From Hyphomicrobiales bacterium (GTDB taxonomy: Bacteria; Pseudomonadota; Alphaproteobacteria; Rhizobiales; Beijerinckiaceae), in assembly GCA_025351165.1 (NCBI GenBank), contig JANXWK010000059.1, forward strand, positions 1-54,496: a stretch of 54,496 nt of DNA. Reading direction: 5' to 3'. The notes below the pieces were generated by a model. That model did no database searches, was not told the origin of the DNA, and saw nothing but the letters and a program-made list of their open reading frames with translations. Within the stretch, counting starts at the first letter, position 1, and every line of letters begins with the position of its first letter. The position numbers and the translations under genes were made by a program. This document shows positions 16,254 to 28,049 of this stretch, one piece after another.

Positions 16254-16853
16254 TTAAAATTTGCGACCTTGAAGGCTAGTGACTGCACGCAACACATCAT
16301 TTACCTGATGTTTTGCAGCTTCCAAACCACGGCCCGTATCAATTATAAAATGTGCTCTTTTACGCTTTTGGCTGTCTAACATCTGCTTTTTCAGGATAGT
16401 CTGAAACCGTGATTCAGTCATGCCCTGCCTTGCCATTACACGTTGTTTTTGCACGGATTCTGGCGCGGTTACAACAACAACAACGTCACAGTCCTTATCT
16501 GCATTTATTTCAAGCAGGAGTGGCATATCCAGCACAAGCGCACGCGTTCCAACTTTTACAGCGTGGAAAATAAAATCATCCCGGTGCTGCTTAACCAGAG
16601 GATGGATAATTGCCTCCAGCCTCCTCATTGCCTCTGGATTATCGGCAACCTGTAAAAATAGAGCGTTTCGGTTCACCTTGCCCAGAAGGGTTGAACCTGG
16701 AAATGCCTGTTCAATTAATGGCGCTGCTCTGCCTTTATAAAGCTCATGAACTGCAAAATCTGCATCATGAACAGGAATGCCAAAATCGCGGAAGAAATTG
16801 GCAGTTGTTGATTTACCCATGCCAATTGAACCTGTGAGGCCAATAATGAGCAT
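16254..16853 (-). CDS. coaE: Dephospho-CoA kinase
   Basis: This 199-residue enzyme phosphorylates dephospho-CoA, the last step of coenzyme A synthesis. The P-loop GLTGSIGMGKST is at residues 5-16, followed by the substrate segment PVHDADFAVHELY, the LVLDMPLLLE strand (Asp) and VVVVTAPESVQKQRVMAR as the lid region. Length is normal. It is one base after aroE in the operon. Confidence 0.96.
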   Translation of the reverse strand: MLIIGLTGSIGMGKSTTANFFRDFGIPVHDADFAVHELYKGRAAPLIEQAFPGSTLLGKVNRNALFLQVADNPEAMRRLEAIIHPLVKQHRDDFIFHAVKVGTRALVLDMPLLLEINADKDCDVVVVVTAPESVQKQRVMARQGMTESRFQTILKKQMLDSQKRKRAHFIIDTGRGLEAAKHQVNDVLRAVTSLQGRKF

Positions 16854-16854
16854 A

Positions 16855-17697
16855 TCAACCTGCTATGTCTTTTTGTAAAAGTGTGCGTAATTCATCCGTT
16901 ACAACAGGACGCACCCCGAACCAGTGATCAAAGCCATCCACTGCCTGATAGAGCAGCATATCCAGCCCCCCGACTGTTTTAAATTTTTTAGCCTGCGCCA
17001 TATCCCGTGCCATTTTAAGCAGAGGCGTTTCAAGCGGTACATAAACAATGTCATTTATGATTGCACCTGATTTCAGGGGGGCAAGATCAATTTCCAAAGG
17101 TGGTTGCCCTTTCATGCCAAGGGATGTCGTGTTGACCAGCAAGCCTGCATTTTCGAGTGCGATAGACATATCATCAAACGATGCTGGAATGATTTTTGAG
17201 CCAAATCGCGCAGCTAAAACCTGGGCGCGTTCAATGCTGCGATTAACAACATGAATCTGGGCAATGCCTCTTTGCATCAGTCCATAAATGATGGCACGTG
17301 CTGCACCCCCTGCCCCAATAACGACTGCTTTTTTTAAATTTTTATCCCAGTATGGGCTACTATAGTCAAGGGCACCAAGAAAACCTGAAACATCAGTATT
17401 ATCCCCGTAAAGCTGATTATTATCAAACCAGATTGTGTTGACTGCTCCAAGGGCCTGCGCTGTATCAGTTACATGGCTGCACAGTTTTAGAATAGATTCT
17501 TTATGCGGAATAGTGCAGTTTGCACCAACATAACCCACGCTTTGCATTTGGGAAATAAAATGAGGCAGTTGATCTGGCGTTACGTGGGCTTTGATGTATG
17601 AGCCTGCCAGTCCTAACTGCTTTAGCCAGTAATTATGGATCATTGGGGAGCGTGAATGCGCAACAGGATCACCAATGATGCAGGCTTTTGAAAACAT
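16855..17697 (-). CDS. aroE: Shikimate 5-dehydrogenase
   Basis: This NADPH-dependent enzyme reduces 3-dehydroshikimate in the aromatic amino acid pathway. Start ATG 17697 (MFSKACIIGDPVAHSRSP) gives 280 residues. A longer frame starting at 17760 would overlap maf and is rejected. The substrate site has SRSP (about 15-18), the catalytic Lys in NCTIPHKE (about 61-68) and Asp in NTDVSGF (about 99-105). The nucleotide site is GAGGAARAI (about 127-135). The final GGLDMLLYQA is the family's C-terminal signature. Only one base separates its start from the maf stop (TGACATG). Confidence 0.95.
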   Translation of the reverse strand: MFSKACIIGDPVAHSRSPMIHNYWLKQLGLAGSYIKAHVTPDQLPHFISQMQSVGYVGANCTIPHKESILKLCSHVTDTAQALGAVNTIWFDNNQLYGDNTDVSGFLGALDYSSPYWDKNLKKAVVIGAGGAARAIIYGLMQRGIAQIHVVNRSIERAQVLAARFGSKIIPASFDDMSIALENAGLLVNTTSLGMKGQPPLEIDLAPLKSGAIINDIVYVPLETPLLKMARDMAQAKKFKTVGGLDMLLYQAVDGFDHWFGVRPVVTDELRTLLQKDIAG

Positions 17698-17698
17698 G

Positions 17699-18316
17699 TC
17701 AGTTAAGTACCAGTTTCTGGTTTCGAAGCTCTGCCAGAAACGGCAGGAGTGGCAGGCCAAGGATTGTTGATTGATCTCCTGTTATGCGCTTAAATAAATG
17801 AATGCCAAGCCCTTCATATTGATAGGCTCCAACACTGGTCAGCACAGTGTTGCCAGCATGCTCAAGATACGAATTGATAAAGTCCTGGCTCAGCTTAAGC
17901 ACAGACATATGGGCAGTTTCCACATGTGACCAGACCAGTTTGCCATTATGAGCAAGGGCAATACCTGAATGAAGCTGATGCGTCTGACCAGAAAACTGTT
18001 GCAAAGTCACTCGTGCCTCATCAATTGAAGCTGGTTTATGAAAGCGTTGATCGCCCATAGCCAAGGTTTGATCAGCTCCCACGACATAATTTTCTGGACG
18101 CAAGGCGCTTATGTTCAAAGCTTTTGCCTTTGCCAACTCACAGGCTATGTCGGCTGGATTGGTATTGTTTTTAACAAGTTCGTTTTCCAGGCTGCGTTCA
18201 TCAATATTGGCAGGGCAAAGCTCAGGATAGAAATTGGCAGAATGCAGTAAAGCAGCCCGCGTTTTGCTTTGCGAAGCAAGAACAAGAGGATGAGAGTGTA
18301 GCCAGAGAGAGGTCAT
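17699..18316 (-). CDS. maf: Maf-like nucleotide pyrophosphatase
   Basis: This 205-residue house-cleaning NTP pyrophosphatase removes non-canonical or m7G/UTP-type nucleotides. LASQSKTRAALLHSA (about 13-27) is the Maf signature, followed by DERSLENEL. The catalytic Asp is in VVGADQTLAM (about 78-87), and GIHLFKRITGDQSTILGLP is near the end. It lies 5 bp after ppsR and one base before aroE. Which Maf subclass it belongs to cannot be told by eye. Confidence 0.93.
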   Translation of the reverse strand: MTSLWLHSHPLVLASQSKTRAALLHSANFYPELCPANIDERSLENELVKNNTNPADIACELAKAKALNISALRPENYVVGADQTLAMGDQRFHKPASIDEARVTLQQFSGQTHQLHSGIALAHNGKLVWSHVETAHMSVLKLSQDFINSYLEHAGNTVLTSVGAYQYEGLGIHLFKRITGDQSTILGLPLLPFLAELRNQKLVLN

Positions 18317-18321
18317 GTTTT

Positions 18322-19152
18322 TTACTGTGCCAACTGGTTCAAACGATGTTTCTTGTGCAGATCAATAATTGCTGCTGCGGTTTCTTCAATTGAGCGACGC
18401 GTCACATCGATAATTGGCCAGTTGTTGCGCGAAAAAATACGTCTTGAATTGGCAATTTCGTCTGCCACTGATTGACGGTCAACATAATCACTTTCATCGC
18501 TTGCATTCAACGAGAGCAGTCTGTTCTGACGTATCTGAACGATGCGGTCTGGTGTTGCAATCAACCCTACAATCAAGGGAGCACCTGTATTATTCTCTAG
18601 CTCCTCTGGCATAGGAATACCAGGAACAATTGGAAAATTGGCAGTTTTAAAGCCTCTGTTTGCCAGATAAATACCAGTTGGTGTTTTGGATGTACGGCTT
18701 ACGCCTACCAAAACTATGTCCGCATCGGCCAGTTTTTCAGGTAATACGCCATCATCATGCATCATGGTAAAATTAAGCGCATCAATGCGTTTAAAATACT
18801 CTGCATTGAGCATATGCTGTGCACCAGGACGCGGCGCAGATGTCACGCCTAAATAGCTTTGAAACAGATTCAAAACTGGATTAAGAATTGAAAGACAGGG
18901 CGAGCCTGTAGCCTTGCAGGCCTGCTCCAGACGCTCTGAGAGTACAGGATCCACAAGTGTATAAAGAATAATGCCAGGTTCTCCTTCAATTTCTGCGATG
19001 GCACGCTCAATATGCGCTTCTGTCCTGATAAGTGGATACACATGCTCTATGGCAGATGTGCCTTCAAATTGTGCAGTTACAGCACGGCTTACCGCAATCA
19101 GGGTTTCGCCTGTTGAATCTGACACCAGATGAAGGTGGAAATAATTCCGCAT
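18322..19152 (-). CDS. ppsR: Pyruvate phosphate dikinase/PEP synthase regulatory protein (DUF299)
   Basis: This 276-residue bifunctional kinase/phosphorylase controls PEP synthase or pyruvate phosphate dikinase by ADP-dependent phosphorylation and Pi-dependent dephosphorylation. It opens with FHLHLVSDSTGETL (about 4-17) and carries the P-loop-like GVSRTSKTPTGIYLANRG (about 149-166), both diagnostic. The later NSRRIFSRNNWPIIDVTRRSIEE is the C-terminal signature. It sits at the usual place upstream of maf-aroE-coaE. In many relatives hemE lies next to it; here scoB precedes it instead. Confidence 0.94.
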   Translation of the reverse strand: MRNYFHLHLVSDSTGETLIAVSRAVTAQFEGTSAIEHVYPLIRTEAHIERAIAEIEGEPGIILYTLVDPVLSERLEQACKATGSPCLSILNPVLNLFQSYLGVTSAPRPGAQHMLNAEYFKRIDALNFTMMHDDGVLPEKLADADIVLVGVSRTSKTPTGIYLANRGFKTANFPIVPGIPMPEELENNTGAPLIVGLIATPDRIVQIRQNRLLSLNASDESDYVDRQSVADEIANSRRIFSRNNWPIIDVTRRSIEETAAAIIDLHKKHRLNQLAQ

Positions 19153-19176
19153 ATGTCTGGCAGTCTTTCTATAGAA

Positions 19177-19821
19177 TCAGGAAAGTTGAGTACTGAAATC
19201 AGCTTCGGTTTTAGCCCTGATCTCTTCCACTGTTACACCATTGCCGCATTCGATCAACACCATGCCACCGTCGCCTTTTTTATCAATTGTGAACACACCC
19301 AAATCTGTAATGACCATGTCCACAACCTTTGTGCCGGTAAGTGGCAGGTTGCATGCCTTAAGTAATTTAGACTCATCTTTGGCGGTGTGTTCCATAAGAA
19401 CAACAACGCGCTTGACACCTGCAACCAAATCCATAGCGCCGCCCATGCCCTTGATCATTTTTCCTGGAATCATCCAGTTGGCAAGGTCTCCATTTTGAGC
19501 AACCTGCATGGCGCCCAAAATTGACAAATCTATATGGCCGCCACGGATCATGGCAAAGCTGTCTGCACTTGAAAAGAAGCTGGTGGTTGGCAGGGCCGTA
19601 ACTGTCTGCTTTCCAGCATTAATCAGATCGGCATCCTCTTCTCCTTCAAACGGAAACGGACCCATGCCCATCATACCATTTTCACTTTGCAGCAGAACAT
19701 TCATCCCGTTTGGAATATGGTTTGATACAAGAGTTGGAATACCAATACCCAAATTTACATAAAACCCATCCCGCAGTTCTTTTGCGGCGCGTTCTGCCAT
19801 TTCATCACGTGTCCAAGCCAT
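19177..19821 (-). CDS. scoB: 3-oxoacid CoA-transferase subunit B
   Basis: This 214-residue subunit transfers CoA from succinyl-CoA to acetoacetate in ketone-body use. The catalytic Glu lies in [13 protein letters not shown] (about 44-56). The N-terminal segment [16 protein letters not shown] binds CoA, and [16 protein letters not shown] is the usual central strand region. It pairs with scoA 9 bp upstream. The start is followed by 24 bp to ppsR downstream, so the pair may share a transcript with the aroE cluster. Confidence 0.94.
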   Translation of the reverse strand: MAWTRDEMAERAAKELRDGFYVNLGIGIPTLVSNHIPNGMNVLLQSENGMMGMGPFPFEGEEDADLINAGKQTVTALPTTSFFSSADSFAMIRGGHIDLSILGAMQVAQNGDLANWMIPGKMIKGMGGAMDLVAGVKRVVVLMEHTAKDESKLLKACNLPLTGTKVVDMVITDLGVFTIDKKGDGGMVLIECGNGVTVEEIRAKTEADFSTQLS

Positions 19822-19830
19822 GATATTCTC

Positions 19831-20532
19831 CTATATGCGGGGGCAGGTTGTGCGCTGCTCAATATGTTTGACAGGGTTTGGCACATGCACAATGCGCTGC
19901 ACAAAAACGCCTGGTGTAATGATGCAGTCTGAGTCAAGCTCACCTGGCTGAACCAGATGTTCAACCTCAACAATGGTAATTTTGCCCGCAGTTGCCATCA
20001 TTGGATTAAAGTTTCGAGCCGTTTTACGGTAAATAAGATTACCTTCCGTATCTGCTTTCCAAGCGTGGATGAGTGCAATATCCGCTGTAATGCCACACTC
20101 CATAATATATGTTTCACCATTGAATTCTTTATGCTCTTTACCCTCAGCAATCAGGGTTCCAACACCTGTTTTTGTATAGAAGGCTGGAATGCCTGCGCCA
20201 CCAGCGCGAATACGCTCAGCCAAAGTGCCTTGTGGGTTAAATTCCAGTTCAAGCTCTCCAGAAAGGTATTGCTGTGCAAAAAGTTTATTTTCACCCACAT
20301 AAGATGAAATCATTTTCTTTATCTGGCGGGTTTCAAGCATTACCCCTAAACCCTTGCCGTCAACGCCAGCATTATTGGAAATGATGGTTAGATTTTTAAC
20401 ACCTGTATCGCGTAAAGCCATTATCAAGCTTTCAGGTATACCGCACAGGCCAAAGCCGCCAGCCAAAATCACCATGCCGTCTTTTGCTACACCTGCAAGT
20501 GCTTCAGCCGCGTTAGGAAATACTTTTTTCAT
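19831..20532 (-). CDS. scoA: 3-oxoacid CoA-transferase subunit A
   Basis: This 233-residue alpha subunit forms the CoA-transferase with scoB. The glycine-rich GGFGLCGIPESLI (about 26-38) is the CoA-transferase 1 signature. NNAGVDGKGLG, the GGAGIPAFYT loop and the R-K-T-A-R-N-F-N-P segment are typical of ScoA. A strong upstream gap (20533-20652) probably contains the promoter of the whole minus-strand run down to sufE. Confidence 0.94.
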   Translation of the reverse strand: MKKVFPNAAEALAGVAKDGMVILAGGFGLCGIPESLIMALRDTGVKNLTIISNNAGVDGKGLGVMLETRQIKKMISSYVGENKLFAQQYLSGELELEFNPQGTLAERIRAGGAGIPAFYTKTGVGTLIAEGKEHKEFNGETYIMECGITADIALIHAWKADTEGNLIYRKTARNFNPMMATAGKITIVEVEHLVQPGELDSDCIITPGVFVQRIVHVPNPVKHIEQRTTCPRI

Positions 20533-20652
20533 ATGCGCCCCTTTGATTGGCTTAACTCCAAAAATAATCTGGAATGCCTTATTTTGAAAGAAGTCTTACA
20601 AAATAACCACGCAGCAGATTAAATACTATTCGTGTTCTGTCTGCAAAGTTCT

Positions 20653-21663
20653 TTAGAAAATTGCAAAACCAGCCATCCACTGTGCCAAAGCAATATAGGT
20701 TGGAATTCCAACCAACAAGTTAAAAGGGAAAGTAATACCCAGCGATAATGTTAAAGGAATTGATGCATTTGCTTCTGGCAGGGCAAGCCGCATGGCGGCA
20801 GGAACTGCAATATAGGATGCAGATGCTGCCAATGTAATCAGCGCGGCAGAACCCCCTACAGACAAGCCTATGAGTTTTGACAAAACAGCTGCAAGCAACA
20901 CTCCTGTCAATGGCATTACAATTGCAAATACGATAACTGGAGGCGTTAAATAATGCCGCCCCTCACGAAGCCCACGACCAGCAACAAGCCCCATTTCCAG
21001 AAGAAACAGGCATAAAAATCCTGGAAACAAGTCAACAAAGAAAGGCTTGATTATAACTAAGCCACGTTGCCCAGTGATTGTGCCAATAATGAATGCTCCA
21101 ACAAGAATGACAATGGAGCCGTTAAAAGCAACATGACGCAGAAAACTACTTTCATCCTTGGTTGAATCAGCTGCTTTTTTGAGCGATAAAGATTTGTCTG
21201 ACGAGCGTGCAATAAGTAAAGCTGCAAAAATAGCGGGCGCTTCCATTGCGGCGGCAACAGCTACAAGATACCCTTCCATTTTGATGCCAAGTGACCCAAG
21301 TGCGCCTGTTAAAGCTGCAAATGTAACAGCAGAGATTGATCCATAGTGACCAGCAATTGAAGCTGCATCGACAGTTTTAAGGTTAGTTGTGCCTTTCAGA
21401 AGGGCATAGCCTATAAAAGGCATTCCGAAAGAAAGTATAATCCCTGCCGCAATAGACAGTATAAGAGTTTTATCCAGACCATAATGTGCCATTTCCGCTC
21501 CACCCCTAAATCCAATTGAGATGAGTAGGTAAATAACCAAAAGCTTGGCAATCTCCTCTGGAACATAGAGATCCGACCGAATAAGAGCAGATACTAAACC
21601 AAGGGCAAAAAACAGAACCATGGGAGAGAGCAGGTTTTGCAAGGCAAGATCAAATAAAGACAT
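20653..21663 (-). CDS. Sodium-dependent bicarbonate transporter-like permease (SBT family)
   Basis: This polytopic inner-membrane protein has about ten hydrophobic helices across 336 residues, in two inverted halves. The family (PF05982, formerly DUF897) includes cyanobacterial SbtA, a sodium/bicarbonate symporter. Start ATG 21663 (MSLFDLAL) is chosen because GGAG ends 5 nt upstream; GTG and TTG starts lie just before it in frame. Two half-helix motifs are GFRGGAEMAHYG near residue 50 and LLEMGLVAGRGLREGRHY in the second half. No SbtB regulator is adjacent. Anion specificity in heterotrophs is not proven, so bicarbonate is inference. Confidence 0.88.
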   Translation of the reverse strand: MSLFDLALQNLLSPMVLFFALGLVSALIRSDLYVPEEIAKLLVIYLLISIGFRGGAEMAHYGLDKTLILSIAAGIILSFGMPFIGYALLKGTTNLKTVDAASIAGHYGSISAVTFAALTGALGSLGIKMEGYLVAVAAAMEAPAIFAALLIARSSDKSLSLKKAADSTKDESSFLRHVAFNGSIVILVGAFIIGTITGQRGLVIIKPFFVDLFPGFLCLFLLEMGLVAGRGLREGRHYLTPPVIVFAIVMPLTGVLLAAVLSKLIGLSVGGSAALITLAASASYIAVPAAMRLALPEANASIPLTLSLGITFPFNLLVGIPTYIALAQWMAGFAIF

Positions 21664-21863
21664 CAACACTCCATTTTTTATGAACTACACTGGTTTAATA
21701 CTATAAACTGTCAAATTCATAGCCGATTATTTCTTTAGCAAACTCTCCATGCTGAGTCAGAGAATTTTCATAGCTTTGATTTTCGTGATAACTGGTATTT
21801 ACAAGTTGTGTATGCGCATACATTGTCTTTATCCCTTATGCAAACAAACAGGAAATATTCATT

Positions 21864-22610
21864 ATGCAAATGACAGGTAACACCATTCTTATCACGGGGG
21901 GTGCTTCGGGTATTGGCCGTGGTTTGGCAGAAGCTTTTCACTCAAAAGGTAATACCGTTATCATTGCAGGCAGACGAAGAGCATTGCTTGATGAAGTTGT
22001 TGCAGCAAATACAGGTATGAAAGCCATAGTGTTTGACATAGATAGCGCAGCCAGTATTCAAAATTTATCTGAGCAGCTCACGCGTGATTATCCTGCTTTA
22101 AACACTGTCATCCATAATGCCGGGATCATGAGGGCTGAAACGTTACTCAATGGGCAAGTTCAGGATGCTGAAGCGACCATAACAACAAACCTGCTTGGCC
22201 CTATTCGTCTTACTGCAGCACTACTCCCCCTATTGGTAAAGCAGGCTTCTTCCACACTCATGACAGTTTCGTCTGGTTTGGCATTCGTTCCGCTGGCTAT
22301 GATGCCAACTTATTGTGCAACAAAAGCTGCAATTCATTCCTACACGCAATCACTGCGATATCAGCTACAAGATACATCTGTAAAAGTGCTTGAAATAGCA
22401 CCACCTTACGTACAAACAGAGTTAATGGGGCAAGATCAACTGATTGATCCAAGAGCAATGCCTCTTGAAGAATTTGTAGCTGAGACCATGCATATTCTTG
22501 AGTATTCAGAAAATGCTACGGAAATATGCGTTGAACGTGTAAAACCCTTACGCTTGGCTGAAGCCAATAAAGACTATCAGAATTTTTTTAATAATTTGCA
22601 AAAATTCTGA
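21864..22610 (+). CDS. Short-chain dehydrogenase/reductase, DltE-like
   Basis: This 248-residue NAD(P)-dependent oxidoreductase has the cofactor motif TGGASGIG (about 10-17), NAG (about 87-89), the catalytic Ser in MTVSSG, and Tyr/Lys in YCATK (about 152-156). The overall pattern (IIAGRRRALLDEV, PALNTVIHNAGI, EIAPPYVQTELMG) resembles DltE/YvaG-type SDRs of classical type. The function is unknown. It is divergent from the SBT permease, with a 200-bp shared upstream region. Confidence 0.9.
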   Translation: MQMTGNTILITGGASGIGRGLAEAFHSKGNTVIIAGRRRALLDEVVAANTGMKAIVFDIDSAASIQNLSEQLTRDYPALNTVIHNAGIMRAETLLNGQVQDAEATITTNLLGPIRLTAALLPLLVKQASSTLMTVSSGLAFVPLAMMPTYCATKAAIHSYTQSLRYQLQDTSVKVLEIAPPYVQTELMGQDQLIDPRAMPLEEFVAETMHILEYSENATEICVERVKPLRLAEANKDYQNFFNNLQKF

Positions 22611-22694
22611 TAGTCTGATGCGCCAAGCAAAAGGTAAATGCAGGTGTTGATTTTGTGTCAACACCTACTTATCTGCACAGCTCCATTTATCAAT

Positions 22695-25171
<2,477 letters not shown>

Positions 25172-25210
25172 CTATGATTCGTTATGCGTCAATCTAGCGC
25201 AAATATGAGC

Positions 25211-25235
25211 AAAAGCCTAATTTCGTGAGGCTTTT
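25211..25235 (-). terminator. Terminator-like hairpin after the aldo/keto reductase
   Basis: On the minus strand AAAAGCCT (25235-25228) and AGGCTTTT (25218-25211) pair perfectly, overlapping the reductase stop codon. The T-run is short, but the position suits a terminator separating this operon from gyrB. Confidence 0.6.
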
Positions 25236-26340
25236 ATAGGGCTTTTACGGTACTGCCTCCAAACACAGCGTGCTGACGCATTTTAGGAGTAAACAGGTTA
25301 TATAATATTTGTTTATCTGAAGCACTTATGTCGTTGAGTTCCACATGGTCTTCGGGTGTTAAAACAACATTCAAAGCAGCTATGTTATCTACGACCTGCT
25401 CTGGACGACTTACACCAATGAGGGTTGATGTTACTTTATGACGGCCAATGACCCAGGATAAAGCTATGCGTGCTGGGCTTTCACCAGCTTTATCGGCGAT
25501 ACGACACAATGCATCTACGATCTTCCAATTTTTCTCTGTAAATAAAGTGTTTCCGAATGGATTTGAACCATCCAGTCTTTTATCATTCTCTGTATGCAGT
25601 TTATCTTTGAAAGCTTGCTCACCTCGAAGGTTGTCAGTACGCGCAAGAGACGCTTCAACATTTGCCCGGTTATATTTTCCAGTTAACAATCCAAAAGCTA
25701 AAGGGCTCCAGGGTTGAACAGCTAATCCAAATTCTGCAGCAATCGGAATAAATTCATTTTCTATGTCCCTATTTACCAGTGAGTAAAAATACTGGAGTCC
25801 GATAGGCCCCTGGATACCTTGCATAAAGGCCAGCATTACAATTTTTGTTACATACCATGCAGGAGAATTTGATATACCCCAGTATCGGATCTTGCCTGAA
25901 CGAACTAGATTTGTCATTGTTTCTAAAAGTTCTTCAGCAGGTGTAACTGAATCCCAAACATGTACCCAGAATAAATCCACGTAGTCAGTTTTAAGTCGGC
26001 GCAGCGATCCTTCTAGAGCTGAATGAATATGTTTTGCACCGTTTCCGCCATTATAGACTCCTGTGCCTGATGCAAAACCAGCTTTTGTAGCAATAATAAT
26101 TTTGTCACGCAAAGAACGCTCAGAAACAAAACCACCAATCATCTCTTCCGAACGACCGTTTGAATAAACATTGGCAGTATCAATTAAATTACCGCCCGCA
26201 TCTACGTAAGTATTAAATACTGCCCGCGATTCTGGCTCTTGCGTACCCCAGCGAGACGTACCAAAGGTCATTGTACCAAGTGCAAGAGGACTAACAATAA
26301 GACCAGAACGGCCAAATGGGCGATAATCAGTAAGCGGCAT
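25234..26340 (-). CDS. Aldo/keto reductase
   Basis: This 368-residue NADPH-dependent oxidoreductase is of the aldo/keto TIM-barrel family. The N-terminal substrate motif LALGTMTFG is at about 16-24, with catalytic Asp and Tyr in NLIDTANVYSNGRSE (about 50-64), Lys in IIATKAG (about 81-87) and the His position in VDLFWVHVWD (about 120-129). The NADPH-binding end has GVSRPEQVVDN (about 315-325). It resembles the YajO/Gcy-like group by length. It is last in the minus-strand run from bioY. Confidence 0.92.
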   Translation of the reverse strand: MPLTDYRPFGRSGLIVSPLALGTMTFGTSRWGTQEPESRAVFNTYVDAGGNLIDTANVYSNGRSEEMIGGFVSERSLRDKIIIATKAGFASGTGVYNGGNGAKHIHSALEGSLRRLKTDYVDLFWVHVWDSVTPAEELLETMTNLVRSGKIRYWGISNSPAWYVTKIVMLAFMQGIQGPIGLQYFYSLVNRDIENEFIPIAAEFGLAVQPWSPLAFGLLTGKYNRANVEASLARTDNLRGEQAFKDKLHTENDKRLDGSNPFGNTLFTEKNWKIVDALCRIADKAGESPARIALSWVIGRHKVTSTLIGVSRPEQVVDNIAALNVVLTPEDHVELNDISASDKQILYNLFTPKMRQHAVFGGSTVKAL

Positions 26341-26351
26341 GATTTTCCTTT

Positions 26352-26843
26352 CTACTTTAGCATCTTCTGCATAAACACCAGATCCATATAGCAGTTAAAC
26401 TTGTAGCCTATCTGCGGCAGACGCCCTGTTTCAATAAATCCAAGCATTTTATGCAGGGCAATTGACGGCTCATTACTTGCCTCCAACGCACCTATCATAA
26501 CGTGCTTCTTGGCTGCATGTGCAGCATCCATAAGCTCAATCATCAAGGCTTTAGCCACGCCTTTACGATGATGGTTTTTATGTACGTAAACTGAGTGTTC
26601 AACCGTCTGATTATAGCCCTCTCGTTTGCGAAAATCATTAAAATAAGCATAGCCTAAAAGCGCTTTATCCTCAAAGGCGGCAATAAAGGCGTAGTTTTTG
26701 GTCTTTAGCTCAGCCATGTACGCGGCACGCTCTTCAAGCGTATCTGGATGATAGCTCCAGTTGGCTGTAGAGTTTAAAATAGAGGCATTGTGAATGTCTA
26801 AAATGGCAGGCAAATCAGCTTCAGTAGCAGGACATATATGCAT
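26352..26843 (-). CDS. GNAT acetyltransferase, phosphinothricin-acetyltransferase type
   Basis: This 163-residue GNAT enzyme has the layout of Pat/YncA. ATEADLPAILDIHNASI opens it, AFIAAFEDKALLGYAYFNDFR is in the middle, and the acetyl-CoA site is HRKGVAKALMIELMD (about 90-104). The end, SIALHKMLGFIETGRLPQIG, is typical of the amino-acid/phosphinothricin group, acting on free amino acids such as methionine derivatives. It lies 11 bp from the reductase and 9 bp from the MFS gene. Confidence 0.9.
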   Translation of the reverse strand: MHICPATEADLPAILDIHNASILNSTANWSYHPDTLEERAAYMAELKTKNYAFIAAFEDKALLGYAYFNDFRKREGYNQTVEHSVYVHKNHHRKGVAKALMIELMDAAHAAKKHVMIGALEASNEPSIALHKMLGFIETGRLPQIGYKFNCYMDLVFMQKMLK

Positions 26844-26852
26844 GCATGCATT

Positions 26853-28049
26853 TTACGTGAGAGCTGCTTTTTTTTCCAGTTTATTTTTTTTCAATTTTGG
26901 TAAAAAATAAGTCAGGACACCCAATATTGGCAAGAAAGCACATAGTTCAAACACAAACCTTACACTGGTGTGATCTGCCAGAATTCCCAAAAGTCCAGCC
27001 CCCAGCCCGCCCATGCCAAAGGCAAAGCCAAAAAACAGACCTGACACCATTCCAACACGCCCTGGCAGCAGATCCTGCGCATAGACGATAATGGCTGAAA
27101 AAGCGGACGCTATAATAAACCCAATGCAGATGCTTAAAACCTGTGTCCAAAACAGGTTGGCATATGGCATGACCAAGGTTAAAGGCAACACGCCCAGAAT
27201 GGATACCCAGATAACAACCAGCCGGCCGTAACGATCTCCTACAGGGCCGCCAATAAGTGTGCCAGCCGCAATAGCTGCCAAATACATGAATAGGCTAATC
27301 TGTGCAGACTCTACTGATACATGAAATTTATCGATCAGATAAAATGTGTAAAAAGTACTCATGGAGGCTGTGTAGAAAAACTTGGAAAATATAAGCAGCA
27401 AAAGAATGAGTAGAGCTTTTACAATAACGGGTTTTGACAGTTGTAAATCTGTATTTTGAGCTGAAAATGGCTGTAATTTCTGCTGTTTCAGGCAATTACT
27501 GTACCATATGCCTGTATAATAAAGCACTATGATTGCTGCAACTGGGATAAGGATAAAGTTTATGATGCTTTGCTGTCCATATGGCACAATAATCAAGGCT
27601 GCAAGCAAGGGGCCAATTGCAGTGCCTGCATTGCCACCAACCTGAAACAGGCTCTGTGCCATGCCGTAACGTCCACCAGATGCTGCACGTGCCACTCTTG
27701 AGGATTCAGGATGAAACACGGCTGAACCAATTCCAACCATGGCCGCTGCTAAAAGTGTCAGAGGCAAAGATCCAGCAAAAGACAGCAGCACCAAACCAGC
27801 AAGACTTGAGACCATGCCTATACTTGCAGAAAATGGCAAGGGGTTACGATCGGTGTAAATTCCAACAAGAGGCTGCAAAATAGAGGCTGTTAGCTGGAAG
27901 ACAAATGTTATCAGACCCACTTCCGTAAAACTTAGATGCAGGTTGTTTTTTAAAATAGGATATATGGATGGCAACAAAGACTGAAGAAGATCATTGAGCA
28001 AATGTGAAATGCTGGTTGCAATCAAAATGGCTGGAGCAGTTTTTATCAT
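26853..28049 (-). CDS. MFS efflux transporter, fosmidomycin-resistance (Fsr) type
   Basis: This 398-residue inner-membrane protein has twelve predicted helices. ATG 28049 (MIKTAPAILIATSISHLLND) is chosen because it overlaps the cobA stop as ATGA, giving translational coupling; the longer frame to 28109 lies inside cobA. ISHLLNDLLQSLLPSIYP, GLITFVFQLTASILQPLVG and GSAVFHPESSRVAR are typical of the Fsr family, proton-driven exporters of drugs or metabolites. The loop GDRYGR (about residue 270) is the repeated MFS signature. The exported substrate is unknown. Confidence 0.92.
   Translation of the reverse strand: MIKTAPAILIATSISHLLNDLLQSLLPSIYPILKNNLHLSFTEVGLITFVFQLTASILQPLVGIYTDRNPLPFSASIGMVSSLAGLVLLSFAGSLPLTLLAAAMVGIGSAVFHPESSRVARAASGGRYGMAQSLFQVGGNAGTAIGPLLAALIIVPYGQQSIINFILIPVAAIIVLYYTGIWYSNCLKQQKLQPFSAQNTDLQLSKPVIVKALLILLLLIFSKFFYTASMSTFYTFYLIDKFHVSVESAQISLFMYLAAIAAGTLIGGPVGDRYGRLVVIWVSILGVLPLTLVMPYANLFWTQVLSICIGFIIASAFSAIIVYAQDLLPGRVGMVSGLFFGFAFGMGGLGAGLLGILADHTSVRFVFELCAFLPILGVLTYFLPKLKKNKLEKKAALT

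Noticed and set aside
16855-17760. Longer aroE start at 17760
   Set aside because: It overlaps the maf coding end and adds a non-conserved 21-residue extension; MFSKACIIGDP is the family start.
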